Of a DNA stretch of 64,000 bases, positions 1 through 11,815 are shown piece after piece. The translations under genes were made by a program, and so were the position numbers. The stretch's first letter is position 1. Every line of letters starts with the position of its first letter. This DNA comes from Magicicada septendecula (taxonomy: Eukaryota > Arthropoda > Insecta > Hemiptera > Cicadidae): positions 435,367,458-435,431,457 of the forward strand of contig CM068372.1 of NCBI GenBank assembly GCA_034769895.1. Reading direction: 5' to 3'. The notes below the pieces were generated by a model that searched no databases, had not been told where the DNA came from, and worked only from the letters and a program-made list of their open reading frames with translations.

Positions 1-1760
1 GTAAGTAAGCTATATGTTAGTGGTAAGGGTCCTCAATTGAATAATATTGTCATTAGAAAAGCAAGCGTTAAAGAAACGCACGATCTTACAATAGATCGTT
101 TTTTTTATTTTAATTACTTGGTCAAAGTAACTTCAACTTTTTTGATCAATTGTATCATTGGATACTGTGTAGGCATAATTGTTTTCTTTCGTGTCTCAAA
201 GAATTCACTACTGAGATAATAATAATAACGATAATAACAATAATAATACTAATATTAACAATTATAATAATTTTATATTACAATAAATAGTATCTTGACT
301 TAACCAAATTTATAACTCATGTTCTGAGCCAGCCGTATGAGGCATATAATAATTAAGTTTTCATTGTACAACGTTATATGTTATATTATGTGTATTTTTT
401 GAATTCACTAGAAGGGTGCAAATAAACCCATTATTAACAGCATCACCTGATTTGATTTATTTTATTTTTTCTGAATAATTAAATAGTTTCTTTTATTAAA
501 CTTAAACAACCTTCTGTTGTGTTTGACACATTGGAATAACATAGCCAAAAAGTGGTATTCAACTATTTTAAATTTTCAATTCATCTATTAATTTTTATGA
601 ACGGGTTTTACACGGGATTTTCCCTGAATAAATCTGTGTGGCGCCCATTAATTTAATAAACAAGGTGACATAACCTTGCAACTAAAGGGAGTTGATGAAT
701 GTAAGCTGAGTTGACAGTTTAGTGAGCTTCAAGTAAACGCAATCAGGTACGTAAAAGTATATGTTTGTTTATGATATTGTCCAGAGTTTACAGGACTTGA
801 CTTACTCAGACTACCTGTAATCAGAAGAAGTTTCTACAACCAGTTTCAACCAGACGAGATCTACTATCAAGTAATCAACTGCCATATTTCATGTTTTAAT
901 TTAAGATAATCTAACATTTAAAAAATAACCAACTTTATTATTTTTTGTTTAATACAAGGGAATTCTTTAAAAACAAGAGTATTCAAACCATTGTAAACAC
1001 TGTGAGTAACTTGAATGTTGTATGGTAAAATATTTTACTACATTGGTCACCTTCAAGTAGAAACAACCATTCTCAACATTGAGTTATCTCCAAGGAACAC
1101 TTCACCCATAGATGACTTTTGTTTTAATGAGACTTTTAATACTTTAACCACAAATTTAAATTTAAACAATAACCACTCTTTTATTTATTTTGGTTCAAGT
1201 TAATTAAACGTAACGTAAATTCGATTATAATAATAAACATAATAATAACTTTTAAGATAACACCCCGAAGAAGAATAATACGTTATAAATTGACGCATCC
1301 AACGGGTGGCAGAAGTAACCACGAAACACACACACGTTATTCGTAGGATTACATAATATATTTTGGGATTGTCCACCTTGTGGTTTGTTTTTAGATCACT
1401 TTGGCCTTTTACTCATTCTTCCTTCAGCTGTACCTTTGCTATATACTGTCATCTACTCATACAGTTGATTGTTTTTTATTTATTTAGTTGTTAATTTCAT
1501 CATTTCTAATTTCTCATTAGTTTGTTTTTCTATTCTTCTTGTGATCATTTTAATTATCTTGGACATCTTTTTTCTTTCTCTTGGTTGTTTAGCAATATTC
1601 TGCTTTAGCCATTTTTTGTATATTTGTTTATACATAACTTCTCTTTTTTCCTTGTTCCAGCATAAATTCATTATAATTTCAGGTATTTATCTTAGCAGTT
1701 TGCGCTTGATTTTATTTTTGTTTATTTTATTTTGTTTTAAATGGTATACTTAGTAATTTT
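1..1760. other. AT-rich non-coding stretch, no gene recognised
   Basis: No open frame here resembles a known protein. A low-complexity tract built from ATA/ATAAT units lies at about 217-275. The stretch flanks the 3' end of Gypsy-A (minus strand), so it may be that element's untranslated tail or env-like remnant, or older host DNA. I looked here for a copy of the Gypsy-A LTR seen at 24.6-24.9 kb and did not find one. Confidence 0.6.
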
Positions 1761-1761
1761 T

Positions 1762-2070
1762 TGTAAGTTAGTTTTCCTTACTTGGAATTTTTGTAACTTA
1801 TTCCTTTTTTGGTACTTTTTGTTTAAATATTATCGTAAGTTTGTGGTTCTTACTTTTGTATAGGAATTTTTGTAACTTATTCCTTATTATAATTTTTTAT
1901 ATTATACTTCATATGTCAACTTTATTTTATTGTAAGTTGATCTTACTTTGTAGGAATTTTTGTAACATTCCTTTCTTATAATTTTTCTTTATCTTTTTTT
2001 TTTCTTTGATATTTTATATTAGGCCTCATAAGTCATCGAAATATGGTTGTAAGTTGTGCTCACATAATTT
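1762..2070. repeat. Imperfect tandem repeat, about 80-90 bp unit
   Basis: Three to four diverged copies follow one another. Each has GTAAGTT, a short T-rich spacer, CTTACTT, then GGAATTTTTGTAAC and a TTCCTT end. The GGAATTTTTGTAAC cores begin near 1784, 1863 and 1953, and a last partial copy starts near 2049. The array lies just downstream (minus-strand sense) of the Gypsy-A integrase stop, so it may belong to that element's 3' region. Confidence 0.6.
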
Positions 2071-2110
2071 TTGAATTTTGGTATTTGTTTATTTATTTAC
2101 GTATTGTAAT

Positions 2111-3629
2111 TTATTTTTCTTCATAAAATTTTTTTATAGAAGCTTGATTGTAAACTCCTTTTATCTTTTTGGTGGTTATATTACTTATTTCATAAGTATT
2201 GTTTCCATTGTCTTTGGTGATGACATAAGGTCCTATGTACAATAATAGCAGTTTTTTGGTTATCCCTTCAAGTGTACTGGGTAGTTCACGGTTTTTGATT
2301 AATACTCTTTCTCCTTTGTTATATTTTATTATTTTAGTTCAAATGGTTTTGTGAATACCTTGTTCTTTGCTTCTCAATTTTCTCCATAATACGGTTATAA
2401 CATTTGTTTTCATCATATGGGTCTTCTGGGTTGACTGGGAAGTCTATTAGTTCTTGTATCTCTCTATGGGGTTTTCTTCCAAACATCATTAAATATGGGG
2501 TGTTCTCAATAAACTGGTGGTAACTAATATTTAGAAATACTTCGGTTGAAGCTAAATATTTCTGCCATTCTTTTTGGTTATCATGACAATAAGTTCTTAG
2601 TATACGTCCCACCTCTCTTAACACTCTTTCTGCGGGATTACTACTAGGGTGGTATTTGGATGTTTTATAGGTTTTTATATTCTCTTTTAATAGTTCATCT
2701 CACCACTTCTTTCCTTTGAACTGTGTCCCGTGGTCTGTTATTATCATGTATGGTTTTCCAACTTCAGTGATGTATTTAGTTTTTATTATTTCTAATATTT
2801 TCTTCGTAGTAGCTCGGTTTATTGCATATAATTTTGTGTACTTTGTATAATGGTCTAACATTATTACTATAAACTTGTATTTATATCTCCCTCCGCTACG
2901 TGGGAATGGTCCACATATGTCGAGGAATACTTTTTCTAACTTGGTGTTTGAAGTGATGGGTATCATTGTTCCCTCTTTTTTTCTCGTTATTGGTTTTTAC
3001 CATCTGACATTGTGCATGTTTTAATATTCTGGTTTACTTTTCTCGTTATATTTTTGAAAAAGATTTCCTCCAATGCTTTTACAATTTTTACGGTTCCCAT
3101 ATGTCCGTATTGAACATGATAATCTTTAATTATCTTATTTTCTAATGACTTTGGAACTACAAGCTTCCACGTGCTATGATTCTTTTTGGTTCTACTAAAG
3201 AGTATATCTTGGTGGATACAATAATATTTATTTATAACTTCTTCATTTTCTAATAGTCTTTTTCTTATGTTTAGTAATTTTGAATCTTGTTTCTGCTGTA
3301 CCACTATTTCGCTTAGAATATTTTCCAGGTCCTTCCTATCCTTTATTATACAAAACACTTTGGCGATCTCCTTTTCTCCTTCAAATGTTCGGTCTACTAC
3401 ATTTATTCTGGATAATATGTCTGCTGCAACATTCTTACGTCCTGGAATGTACTCCCACGTTATATGGTACTCTTGTAATGCGAGTATCCATCGTGTAAGT
3501 CTCCCATGACTTAATTTAAACTGTTTCAAGAATGAAATGGACTTATGGTCGCTTCGGACGGCGATTGGATATCCCAGGATGTACGTTCTAAACTTTCCAC
3601 GTGCGAATACTATACCGAGTAGTTCTTTT
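2111..3629 (-). pseudogene. Gypsy-A pol, C-terminal part: RNase H end and integrase
   Basis: The minus-strand translation starts in RNase H (KELLGIVFARGKFRTYI), passes the LTRWILALQEYHITWEYIPG block typical of the RNase H end, then an integrase zinc-binding region (YHVQYGHMGTVKIVKALE). The catalytic core follows, with LEKVFLDICGPFPRSG for the first Asp, ITDHGTQF for the second, and YHPSSNPAERVLRE for the Glu region. The C-terminal domain ends GPYVITKDNGNNTYEIS with a stop at 2111-2113. It is broken by an in-frame TGA just after GKKW (near 2699) and by frameshifts near 2980 and 2340. The product would have integrated the element's cDNA. It cannot be functional as it stands. Confidence 0.85.
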
Positions 3630-3660
3630 TACTTCCATATTCCTTAAGGAAATGGAAGTA
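3629..3660. repeat. Near-perfect palindrome at the left edge of the 10.8-kb insertion
   Basis: TACTTCCATATTCC, TTAA, then GGAAATGGAAGTA form an inverted repeat directly between the Gypsy-A RNase H coding (ends about 3629) and the pogo element. The same word in inverse orientation (AGAATATGGAAGT) closes the insertion at 14372-14384. It may be the terminal repeat of the element that first landed in Gypsy-A, with the pogo later using the TA at its inner edge. Confidence 0.5.
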
Positions 3661-5979
3661 CAGTAGAAGCCCGAAATAGCGCGGTGGTCGGGTGACATAC
3701 TTTCCCCCGCGTTATAGGCGTAACCGCGGTATATCGGAAGGTGACCTGTACAGTGACAAATGATGGGGAGGGAGGACCGGGAAAAAGGCTACAGCATAAT
3801 GCACTATTATATACTGTACGTAAATTACGTCACCAAATGTAGAAATAAAAAATAAGAAAACTGTATTTTAATCCAATATTTTAATCTATTTTAATCCAAT
3901 GGAATATAAAATACACTATTTATACTTTGCTCACTCGACCTACTGTAGGCCTAATTGTTGGTATTAAAAAAGTCCGTAATTGTTGTTTGACGGGATAATA
4001 CACAGCGTTTCTTTCCGCGTATTGTTTTATAAACGCGAGGTGCAGCAGATGAACATTATTAGATTCACTTTGCCTCTCCATTCACGAAATTACTTTGTTT
4101 ATGTGTATTATCACTTCACTAACATTTGGAATAACTTCTTTCACTTCCACCCCATTTTCATTTCCATCATCGTCATCGTCTTCTTTTTCTTCGCAATTTG
4201 CATTTCGGACTGCATCGATGATATCTTAATCTCCTATACATTCTGTAACAGGCTCACCGTTGTCAACTTCTGCCCAGTCATTCAAGTCATCTAGAGTGAA
4301 GTTGCAATGCAGAGCACTACTCGCTGACTGTACATCACTATTAGTGAATCCGGCAACAGAGCAATTTCCATCGGCGATGTTTTGTTCAAAGGAACATTTC
4401 TTCCAGCAATTCTGAATCGTAGCCGTACTAATACTTTCCCATGCAAGACCTATTGAATACGCAACTGTTTTCAGGATTATTGACTTCAGGTAAATTTCCA
4501 TTTCCTCATCAGAATTCACTATAGCACTCAGAAGTTCACGGCGGTAATGTGCTTTAAATGCTTTTATGATGCCTTGATCTAATGGCTGGATCAGTGCTGT
4601 AGTGTTTTTTGGCAAGAACATGACTCCGATTTTCCCATCTCTTGACTGTAGCATATCAGCAGGTGGGTGTGCTGGACAGTGGTCAAGGGTCAGTACAGCT
4701 TTTTCTTCGAGGTTGAGTGACCGCAGGTGGCTTCTCACAGATGGAACAAATTCTTCATGGAACCATTTACCGAAAATATCACTTGTCATCCAAGCATTTT
4801 TTGTATTACGATATGTGATGGGTAATGACGTCATGTTAACATGTTGAAAGCATCTAGGATTTCGGCTTTTCCCTATACAGAGAGGTTTAACTTTGTGGCT
4901 GCCTGATTTATTTGTGGCAAACAGGAGGGTAACTCTATCCTTATTTATTTTTAATCCAGATTTATTTATTGAATTATTCACATCCAGAGTTCTGGTAGGA
5001 AGCATTTGAAAATACAGAGCAGTTTCATCACAGTTATACACTTGATGGTCATTTAAATCGTTATCGATCATTACTTTGTTTATTGCCTGAGGAAAAAGTG
5101 CTGCAGCTTCACTGTCACATGATCGTGCTTCCCCTTCAGTGCTTATCTGGCTTATACCATGACGAGATTTCCATCGCGAAAACCACCCATCAGATGCATT
5201 AAAGTCACTGTTGCCATGTAAATCACTATGGAATTTCACAGCTTGAGCTCTAATAACTGGCCCTGACAGTGGCACACCTTCACTTCGTTTTATTAAAAAC
5301 CACCTGTACAGACACTCATCTAGTTCACTATCCTTACCTACATTAGTCTTTTTTCTTTGCAACCCCACTTCACTTTCAACTGTGTTCACAAAACTTTTAA
5401 GTTTATCTTCTTCCTTCATCCACCCTCTAATTGTTCCTTCTGGGATGTCACACTCACCTGATAAACTTGCCTTTGACTCTCCGTTCTTCACACGATCAAT
5501 TATTTTGAGTTTATCACTCACAGAATATGCTTTTCTTTTCTGCGACATCACAAAACTCTACACTATGCGAATTTATGACAAAGACTATACACTTTGATAA
5601 GATAATATCAGAGTATGATCTTATACTGTAATATAAGAGTACACTATGAGGGAGAGAAGGGATTTAGTTGGCTGCTTGCCGTGGCATGAATTCTTAGAAA
5701 TGTAGAGACTGTACATAGCTCGGGCAATTGTTTATGTCTACAGGTACACTTGAACTGGCAATTCTGGCTGTTGTTTACAACGCCGTTTCAAACAACAAGC
5801 CTTTGTTTACAATAAACGCAACGCATTCCAATGTTGTGGCTACGGAAGTCACGATAAACAATTCATAATTTACTCACTCTCTACAAGTAAGAATTTTCGC
5901 TAATAACGGGCGACATACTCTTCACCGCGTTATATCCGAATCCGCGGTATATCGACCGCGCTATATCGGGCTTCTACTG
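3661..5979 (-). mobile_element. Complete pogo/Tigger-like DNA transposon
   Basis: The ends are inverted copies starting CAGTAGAAGCCCGA (left 3661; right end 5979), flanked on both sides by TA (3659-3660 and 5980-5981), the target duplication of the Tc1/mariner/pogo superfamily. Inside the left terminus a second block, GGTCGGGTGACATACT to CGGTATATCGG (3685-3737), repeats in direct orientation next to the right terminus (about 5906-5953), so the ends have a composite structure. The element is 2319 bp and encodes one uninterrupted transposase on the minus strand. Its intact state contrasts with the decayed elements around it. Confidence 0.92.
4226..5551 (-). CDS. pogo/Tigger transposase (CENP-B-like HTH plus DDE), intact
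   Basis: 441 aa. Residues about 5-60 form the pipsqueak/CENP-B-type helix-turn-helix (SVSDKLKIIDRVKNGESKAS, then IPEGTIRGWM). Residues about 75-145 form the second HTH (LDECLYRWFLIKRSEGVPLS, WFSRWKSRHGIS). The DDE_1 core has YNCDETALYF, LTLDHCPAHP and IQPLDQGIIKAF, giving three acidic residues in the usual places. The second motif reads DH where the family usually has DN. The frame starts with two consecutive Met codons, so either may be used. Single exon with an acidic C-terminus. The protein would bind the subterminal repeats and cut and paste the element. Activity is inferred from intactness only. Confidence 0.92.
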   Translation of the reverse strand: MMSQKRKAYSVSDKLKIIDRVKNGESKASLSGECDIPEGTIRGWMKEEDKLKSFVNTVESEVGLQRKKTNVGKDSELDECLYRWFLIKRSEGVPLSGPVIRAQAVKFHSDLHGNSDFNASDGWFSRWKSRHGISQISTEGEARSCDSEAAALFPQAINKVMIDNDLNDHQVYNCDETALYFQMLPTRTLDVNNSINKSGLKINKDRVTLLFATNKSGSHKVKPLCIGKSRNPRCFQHVNMTSLPITYRNTKNAWMTSDIFGKWFHEEFVPSVRSHLRSLNLEEKAVLTLDHCPAHPPADMLQSRDGKIGVMFLPKNTTALIQPLDQGIIKAFKAHYRRELLSAIVNSDEEMEIYLKSIILKTVAYSIGLAWESISTATIQNCWKKCSFEQNIADGNCSVAGFTNSDVQSASSALHCNFTLDDLNDWAEVDNGEPVTECIGD

Positions 5980-5981
5980 TA

Positions 5982-6112
5982 TGGTGATGGCAAAAAAAAT
6001 CGAGTTCGAGATTATTGCAGATTCTGATTGTACTACACTCAAAACATGAAAAAAGTCGTTTTTCGAAAAGTGTCTGTGTGTGTGTCTGTCTGCCTGTGTG
6101 TCTGTGTGTAGA
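5982..6112. other. Spacer with TG-rich low complexity
   Basis: Non-coding spacer between the pogo element and the tandem repeat, with a GTGTCTGTGTGTGTGTCTG tract at about 6070-6108. No gene seen. Confidence 0.6.
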
Positions 6113-6590
6113 TTTTTTTTCTATGGCAAACGATAACTGCCGCAAATTCAAACAGAATCAAATAATTTTTTGCGTACAGCCCTGATTTGTAGAGTACTCA
6201 CGACATTGTTTTTGGTGAAGATCGGTTGAGGGAAAGGGGTAGTTTACCTGCAACGGTTTTTTTTATCAAGGGAAATTTTTTTTTTTGGCAAACGATAACA
6301 GCCGCAAATTCAAACAGAATCAAATAATGTTTCGCATACAGCCCTGAATTATAGAGTTCTCAAGACCTATTGTTTTTGGTGAAGATCGGTTAAGGGAAAG
6401 GGGTAGTTTACCTGCAACGTTTTTTATCAAGGGTATTTTCTATGGCAAACGATAACAGCCGCAAATTCAAACAGAATCAAATAATTTTTTGCATGCATCC
6501 CTGAATTGTAGAGCTCTCAAGGACTTTCGATTTTGGTGAAGATCAGTTAAGGGGAAGGGGTAGTTTACCTGCAACCTTTTACGTTTTAAC
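6113..6590. repeat. Tandem repeat, three copies of about 155-165 bp
   Basis: Each unit begins near TGGCAAACGATAAC (about 6124, 6287, 6443), continues GCCGCAAATTCAAACAGAAT, then GGTGAAGATCGGTT, and ends GGGGTAGTTTACCTGCAAC followed by a T-run and ATCAAGGG. The copies differ by a few percent and by T-run length. It is a minisatellite-like array, or the repeated internal part of a non-autonomous element. The neighbouring Helitron starts 130 bp downstream but I see no shared sequence. Confidence 0.85.
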
Positions 6591-6911
6591 AACAGTAAAG
6601 TACTTGAAAATTCATTTAAACTTTTTCAAACAATGGTAGTTGTTAAAAATAAAATAATTTTGTTGCCAGGAATAAAATTATAATTTTTTCATTTTAATGT
6701 AATTATGTATGAGTTAATATCTATATATATAAAAATCAATTGCCGTGCGTTAGTCTCGCAAAAACTCGAAAATGGCTCGACCGATTTGAATAATTTTTTT
6801 TTGTTTTGTTCACCTCAATACTGGGGTGGTTTAGGAAAAAAAAACATTAGGAAAAACCCAAATGAACAGCCGAAAAATAGAAAAAATCGAAATTGGTAAT
6901 TGCCACTTCGG

Positions 6912-7870
6912 ATTACTTTCAATAGATGGCGTTCCGTGTGGTTGTGTGAAATCTATTACATTTCAAATCGTTTTTTCGTAAAAAAAGGTAGTGGATTTTG
7001 AGAATAGATTTGGTTAAAGCGAATTTAATTACATTTTGCGAACATTCATTTTGATCAGCCATTCTATTAAGGTAAATTGACTTTGCAGGCTTAGACATAA
7101 CCACAAATTCATTCAAATGTGTTTTAGCGAGACTCGAGGAATTAGTTTGAGGATTTCTATATTGTAAAGTTCTCAAGGTAAGTTCGACAGATTTGAGTGA
7201 CTGTGAAAACAATTCCGTGTCGTTTTACAGTGTTCATTACAATAAATTGACTTTGCAGGCTTAGACATAACCACAAATTCATTCAAATGTGTTTTAACGA
7301 GACTCAAGGAATTAGTTTGTGGATTACTTTCAATAGAAGGCGTTCGTGGCGGACCTATTGTTTTACAGCTGCACCATACATAATCTATGCATAACTGTTA
7401 TTCATTCCGTGCGGTTGTGTGAAATCTGTTACATTTCAAATCGTTTTTTCATAAAAAAAGGTAATGAATTTTGAGAATAGATTTGGTTAAAGCGAATTTA
7501 ATTACATTTTGCGAACATTCATTTTGATCAGCCATTCTATTAAGGTAAATTGACTTTGCAGGCTGACATAACCACAAATTCATTCAAATGTGTTTTAGCG
7601 AGACTCGAGGAATTAGTTTGAGGATTTCAATATTGTAAAGTTCTCAAGGTAAGTTCGACAGATTTGAGTGACTGTGAAAACAATTCCGTGTCGTTTTACA
7701 GTGTTCATTACAATAAATTGACTTTGCAGGCTTAGACATAACCACAAATTCATTCAAATGTGTTTTAGCAAGACTTGAGGAATTAGTTTGAGGATTTCAA
7801 TATTGTAAAGTTCTCAAGGTAAGTTCGACAGAGTGACTGTGAAAACAATTCCTGTCGTTTTACAGCGTTC
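6912..7870. repeat. Nested direct repeats in the Helitron 5' region
   Basis: A unit beginning ATTGACTTTGCAGGCT occurs near 7076, 7246, 7549 and 7717, giving about 168-bp tandem pairs. The pairs are duplicated with an offset of about 475 bp, along with an upstream block beginning GTTGTGTGAAATC (about 6938 and 7417). Each unit holds a CAAGGTAAGT word and a TTTTACAG word, resembling splice donor and acceptor sites, just ahead of the first coding ATG at 7877. They may be leader exons or introns of the Rep gene or regulatory repeats. Confidence 0.8.
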
Positions 7871-7876
7871 ATTACA

Positions 7877-10800
7877 ATGCCAAGGAGAGGACGAGGTGAC
7901 ATAGGTCGTCGAAGTCAGTCAAATGCGCGGCGAGCTACTTCACATGCAAACCACTGATGACCAGCGAGCGACGGATAATGAAAATAGTCGTATTGGCATG
8001 TCCGAATTACGCTCGAGAGCGACTGAAAATGAACGACAAGCAAATAGATTCAGAATGCAATGAGTTCATGCACATCAGACACAACGCCAGCGAGCACGAC
8101 ACAATGAACATGACTGATTGCGCCGACGCGGTGCTCCTGTGAACCTGGAACGAGCGGCATTCCATTACGATCCGGAAATCGATTACGGTGCGGACAGATC
8201 AGTAACGATTGGAGAAATGTCAGTCGTTTGTCCGCATTGTAAGGCGTTGAAATTCAGCGGTGAATCTCCTGGGTTGTGTTGTGTGGGTGGAAAAGTGAAA
8301 TTGCCACAATTGGTCCCGCCACCAGAGCCATTACGCTCATTAGTTTCTGGAACGGGAAGTGATTCTACCCATTTCCTGGCCAACATCCAAAAATACAACA
8401 GTTGTTTCCAAATGACGTCGTTTGGCGCAACGCATATTGTACGGGACAATTTCATGCCCACTTTCAAAATTCAAGGGCAAATATATCATTTATTAGGAGC
8501 GTTGTTACCGCCACCGGATGTGGACCATCAATTCTTACAAATTTATTTCATGGGGAATTCGGATGCGGAAGTTAATCAGCGTTGTGCTCACAATCCGATA
8601 ACGAAGCGAGCCATTGTCAGAGAATTGCAAACGTTTCTTCATCAGAACAACGAATTGATCAAATTGTTCAAAATTGCGTTGGATCGGATGCCATCCGACA
8701 GCCATAATATCGTCATCAGGGCTGACAAAACGCCTGCGGGTGAGCACTCAAGAAGGTTCAATTCGCCGACAATCGACGAAGTGGCTGTTTTTATTGTCGG
8801 AGAAAATTTGCAATCTAGAGATATCGTGCTTCATCGTCGGAACAATGAATTGAAACGCGTGTCCAAAACGCACAGGACTTACGATGTGCTAAAATATCCA
8901 TTGATCTTTTGGCAGGGCGAAGACGGATACCATTTCAACATCAAAATGGTTAATCAACTAACAGGCGCTGAAACCAATAAAAAAGTAAGTGCTATGAATT
9001 TTTATTCATATAGACTTATGATTCATGAAGGTGAAATAAATCACATTTTGAAGTGTCGCCGTCTTTTCCATCAGTTCGCGGTTGACATGTATGTCAAAAT
9101 TGAGACTGAGCGATTGACATATATTCGTTTGAACCAAAAGCAGCTCCGATCTGAAGAATACATTCATCTCAGCGATGCGATTAATGCCGACGGCGATGCA
9201 AACAACGTGGGAAGAGTGACAATTTTGCCGGCCACTTACGTTGGAAGCCCGCGCCACATGCACAAGTACGCGCAAGATGCGATGTCATATGTTAGACAAT
9301 ATGGCCGCCCAGACCTATTCACAACATTCACCTGTAACCCTCAATGGATCGAAATCAAGAAGGAACTGCTACCCAGCCAAACACCAGTTGACAGACATGA
9401 CATCACTGCCAGAGTTTTTAAACAAAAATTAAAATCTCTGATGGATTTCATCATAAAGCACCGTGTGTATGGCCAAGTTCATTGCTAGATGTACTCCGTT
9501 GAATGGCAAAAGCGTGGTCTGCCTCATGCGCACATTTTGGTTTGGTTAGTTGACAAAATCAGGCCGGATGAAATCGATTCAATCATCTCAGCCGAAATTC
9601 CAGATGAAGCTGTTGATCCGAAATTGCATGCAGTGGTGACTAAGAATATGATCCATGGACCTTGCGGAGTTTTCAACAACGACTCGCCCTGTATGATCGA
9701 TGGTAAGTGTTCCAAGCGATACCCAAGAGACCTGATTGCTGACACCATCACAGGCAATGACGGATACCCATTGTATCGTCGGCGATCAGTTGCGGACAAT
9801 GGGCGATCTGCAGTTCTGAAGGTCAAAGGACAAGATGTTAATATGGACAATCGTTGGATTGTGCCATATTAACCAATATTGTCCAAGGCTTTTGAGGCTC
9901 ACATCAATGTGGAATACTGTAACTCCGTCAAGTCGATCAAGTACATATGCAAATATGTGAACAAAGGCAGCGATATGGCTCTTTTCGCTGTGACAAATGC
10001 AAACAACGAAGTATCTCAGTATCAGATGGGTCGCTATGTCAGCAGCAACGAGGCGATTTGGCGCATCTTTTCCTTTGCGATCCACGAAAGACACCCTACA
10101 GTTGTACATTTGGCAGTACATCTGGAAAACGGACGAGTGTATTTCAATCCAGAGAACGCAGCGGACAGAGCGGCACGGCCACCGTCGACAACATTGACAA
10201 GCTTCTTCTCAGTTTGTCAAGCAGATGCTTTTGCTCGCACTTTGCTGTATGCTGAAATGCCACGCTATTACACATGGAACGCATCATCGAAATCGTTTCA
10301 GCATCGGAAACAAGGAACACCAGTTGAAGGACATCCAAATGTATTTGCCTCAGACGCTCTGGGTCGCATCTACACTGTGCATCCAAATAACGACGAATGT
10401 TACTATCTTCGATTGTTGTTGGTGAATGTTCGTGGTCCGACGTCGTTTCAACAACTGAGAACCGTTAATGGGCATCTGTGTGCGACTTACCGTGAGGCGT
10501 GTCAACTCTTACACTTGCTCGAGAACGATTCGCATTGGGACAATACGTCATATCTTCATCACCGCATCAAATTCGCACATTGTTTGCGATTATCATATCC
10601 ACATGTTTCCCTTCGAATCCGAACGATTTGTGGGTCAAATATAAGGACGACATGTCTGAAGATGTTTTGCATCGTGTGCGTCGCCAAACTTTAATCCGAC
10701 ATTGCAAATGACTGCAGAAATTCACAATGAGACATTGATCATGATAGAAGACATGTGTTTATTGATGGCGAATAAAATGTTGTCCTATTTGGGCATGATA

Positions 10801-10947
10801 TCACCCAATCTTCCAATGCACGATGCATTTAACCACGAGTTACAAAGAGAACAACAATACGAGACCGAAGCATTCGCCGAAGCAGTTCGTACAAATGTTT
10901 CGCAATTGAATCAACAACAAAAGACTGCGTACGACTCTTTGATAGAA
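7877..10947 (+). pseudogene. Helitron Rep/helicase, N-terminal and Rep (HUH) part
   Basis: Translation from ATG 7877 gives MPRRGRGDIGRRSQSN, the basic N-terminus common in insect Helitrons. After shifts and stops the long frame resumes at 8118 (LERAAFHYDPEIDYG, CPHCKALKF zinc motif). The rolling-circle nuclease shows the HUH motif QKRGLPHAHILVW near 9510 and the tyrosine pair YICKYVNKGSDMA near 9945. Disabling changes: stop TAG at 9486-9488 just before MYSVEWQK, stop TAA at 9870-9872, a frameshift near 10570-10690, and several stops in the first 240 bp. The frame reaches QQQKTAYDSLIE, where the PLE insertion cuts it. Confidence 0.9.
10936..10947 (+). repeat. Target-site duplication (left) of the PLE insertion
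   Basis: TCTTTGATAGAA occurs here and again at 11912-11923. Removing the 964 bp in between plus one copy rejoins the Helitron helicase reading frame (DSLIE to AVNNGTGG). Confidence 0.85.
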
Positions 10948-10996
10948 AGGTTTTGTAAAATATATAAAAACACTTGGTAAGTTTCACAAATTTTTT

Positions 10997-11045
10997 AATT
11001 AACTCTGACAGCTGTTTCGACTAACTTAAGCCATTGTCAAAGAGC
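10997..11045 (-). ncRNA. Decayed hammerhead-ribozyme-like motif, left arm
   Basis: Inverse copy of the motif at 11767-11815. The core reads TTGACAA where the hammerhead consensus is CTGANGA, followed by a stem-loop, then GAAACAGCTGTC with the palindrome ACAGCTGT and a GTC cleavage-type triplet. Two core positions are changed, so it should be inactive. Confidence 0.45.
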
Positions 11046-11766
11046 GAGTGAATGAAATTACTGAACACAGGATGTTAGAGTAGTGTAGGTGGTAAACATC
11101 TGTTTAGGGCGTATCTGGAACATCTGTGTTGTGATGGCGAGGGGTGGGGAGTGTGTGCATGAGACAAGGGAAGGTCTGGTGTCTTTAAAAACTAAATACA
11201 ATCATGAATGCAAAATATAAAATTAACTGAACTAAATATAAACTGAATGCAAAATTTAAAATAATGATGAACATTCAAAATAATATAAAATAAACTAAAC
11301 TAAATAACAGATTTTAATAAAGGGGATACACAAAATTCAGTCTGTTCATTGGTTAAATTTTTGTTATTTTTTATTGCTTTTTTAATTTCTAAAATTAAAA
11401 AATGGATTTGTTAGAAATTTTAGAAATTAAAAAAGCAATAAAAAATAACAAAAATTTAACCAATGAACAGACTGAATTTTGTGTATCCCCTTTATTAAAA
11501 TCTGTTATTTAGTTTAGTTTATTTTATATTATTTTGAATGTTCATCATTATTTTAAATTTTGCATTCAGTTTATATTTAGTTCAGTTAATTTTATATTTT
11601 GCATTCATGATTGTATTTAGTTTTTAAAGACACCAGACCTTCCCTTGTCTCATGCACACACTCCCCACCCCTCGCCATCACAACACAGATGTTCCAGATA
11701 CGCCCTAAACAGATGTTTACCACCTACACTACTCTAACATCCTGTGTTCAGTAATTTCATTCACTC

Positions 11767-11815
11767 GCTCTTTGACAATGGCTTAAGTTAGTCGAAACAG
11801 CTGTCAGAGTTAATT
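11767..11815 (+). ncRNA. Decayed hammerhead-ribozyme-like motif, right arm
   Basis: Plus-strand order: CTCT (stem I), TTGACAA (degenerate core), a GGCTTAAGTTAGTC stem-loop region, GAAA, palindromic CAGCTG with flanking A/T as a minimal stem III, C, then AGAG pairing with CTCT. PLEs are known to carry minimal hammerheads of this layout. The core substitutions suggest loss of activity. Confidence 0.5.

Noticed and set aside
600..660. A TGGCGCC word near 630 similar to one near 24776, considered as matching LTR parts of Gypsy-A
   Set aside because: Similarity covers only about 30 bases and does not extend to the LTR ends or TATA region, so it does not establish a second LTR.
1469..1753. Opposing 94- and 63-codon frames near the Gypsy-A 3' side, considered as an env gene
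   Set aside because: Composition-driven on both strands; no signal peptide, furin-like site or env motif is visible.
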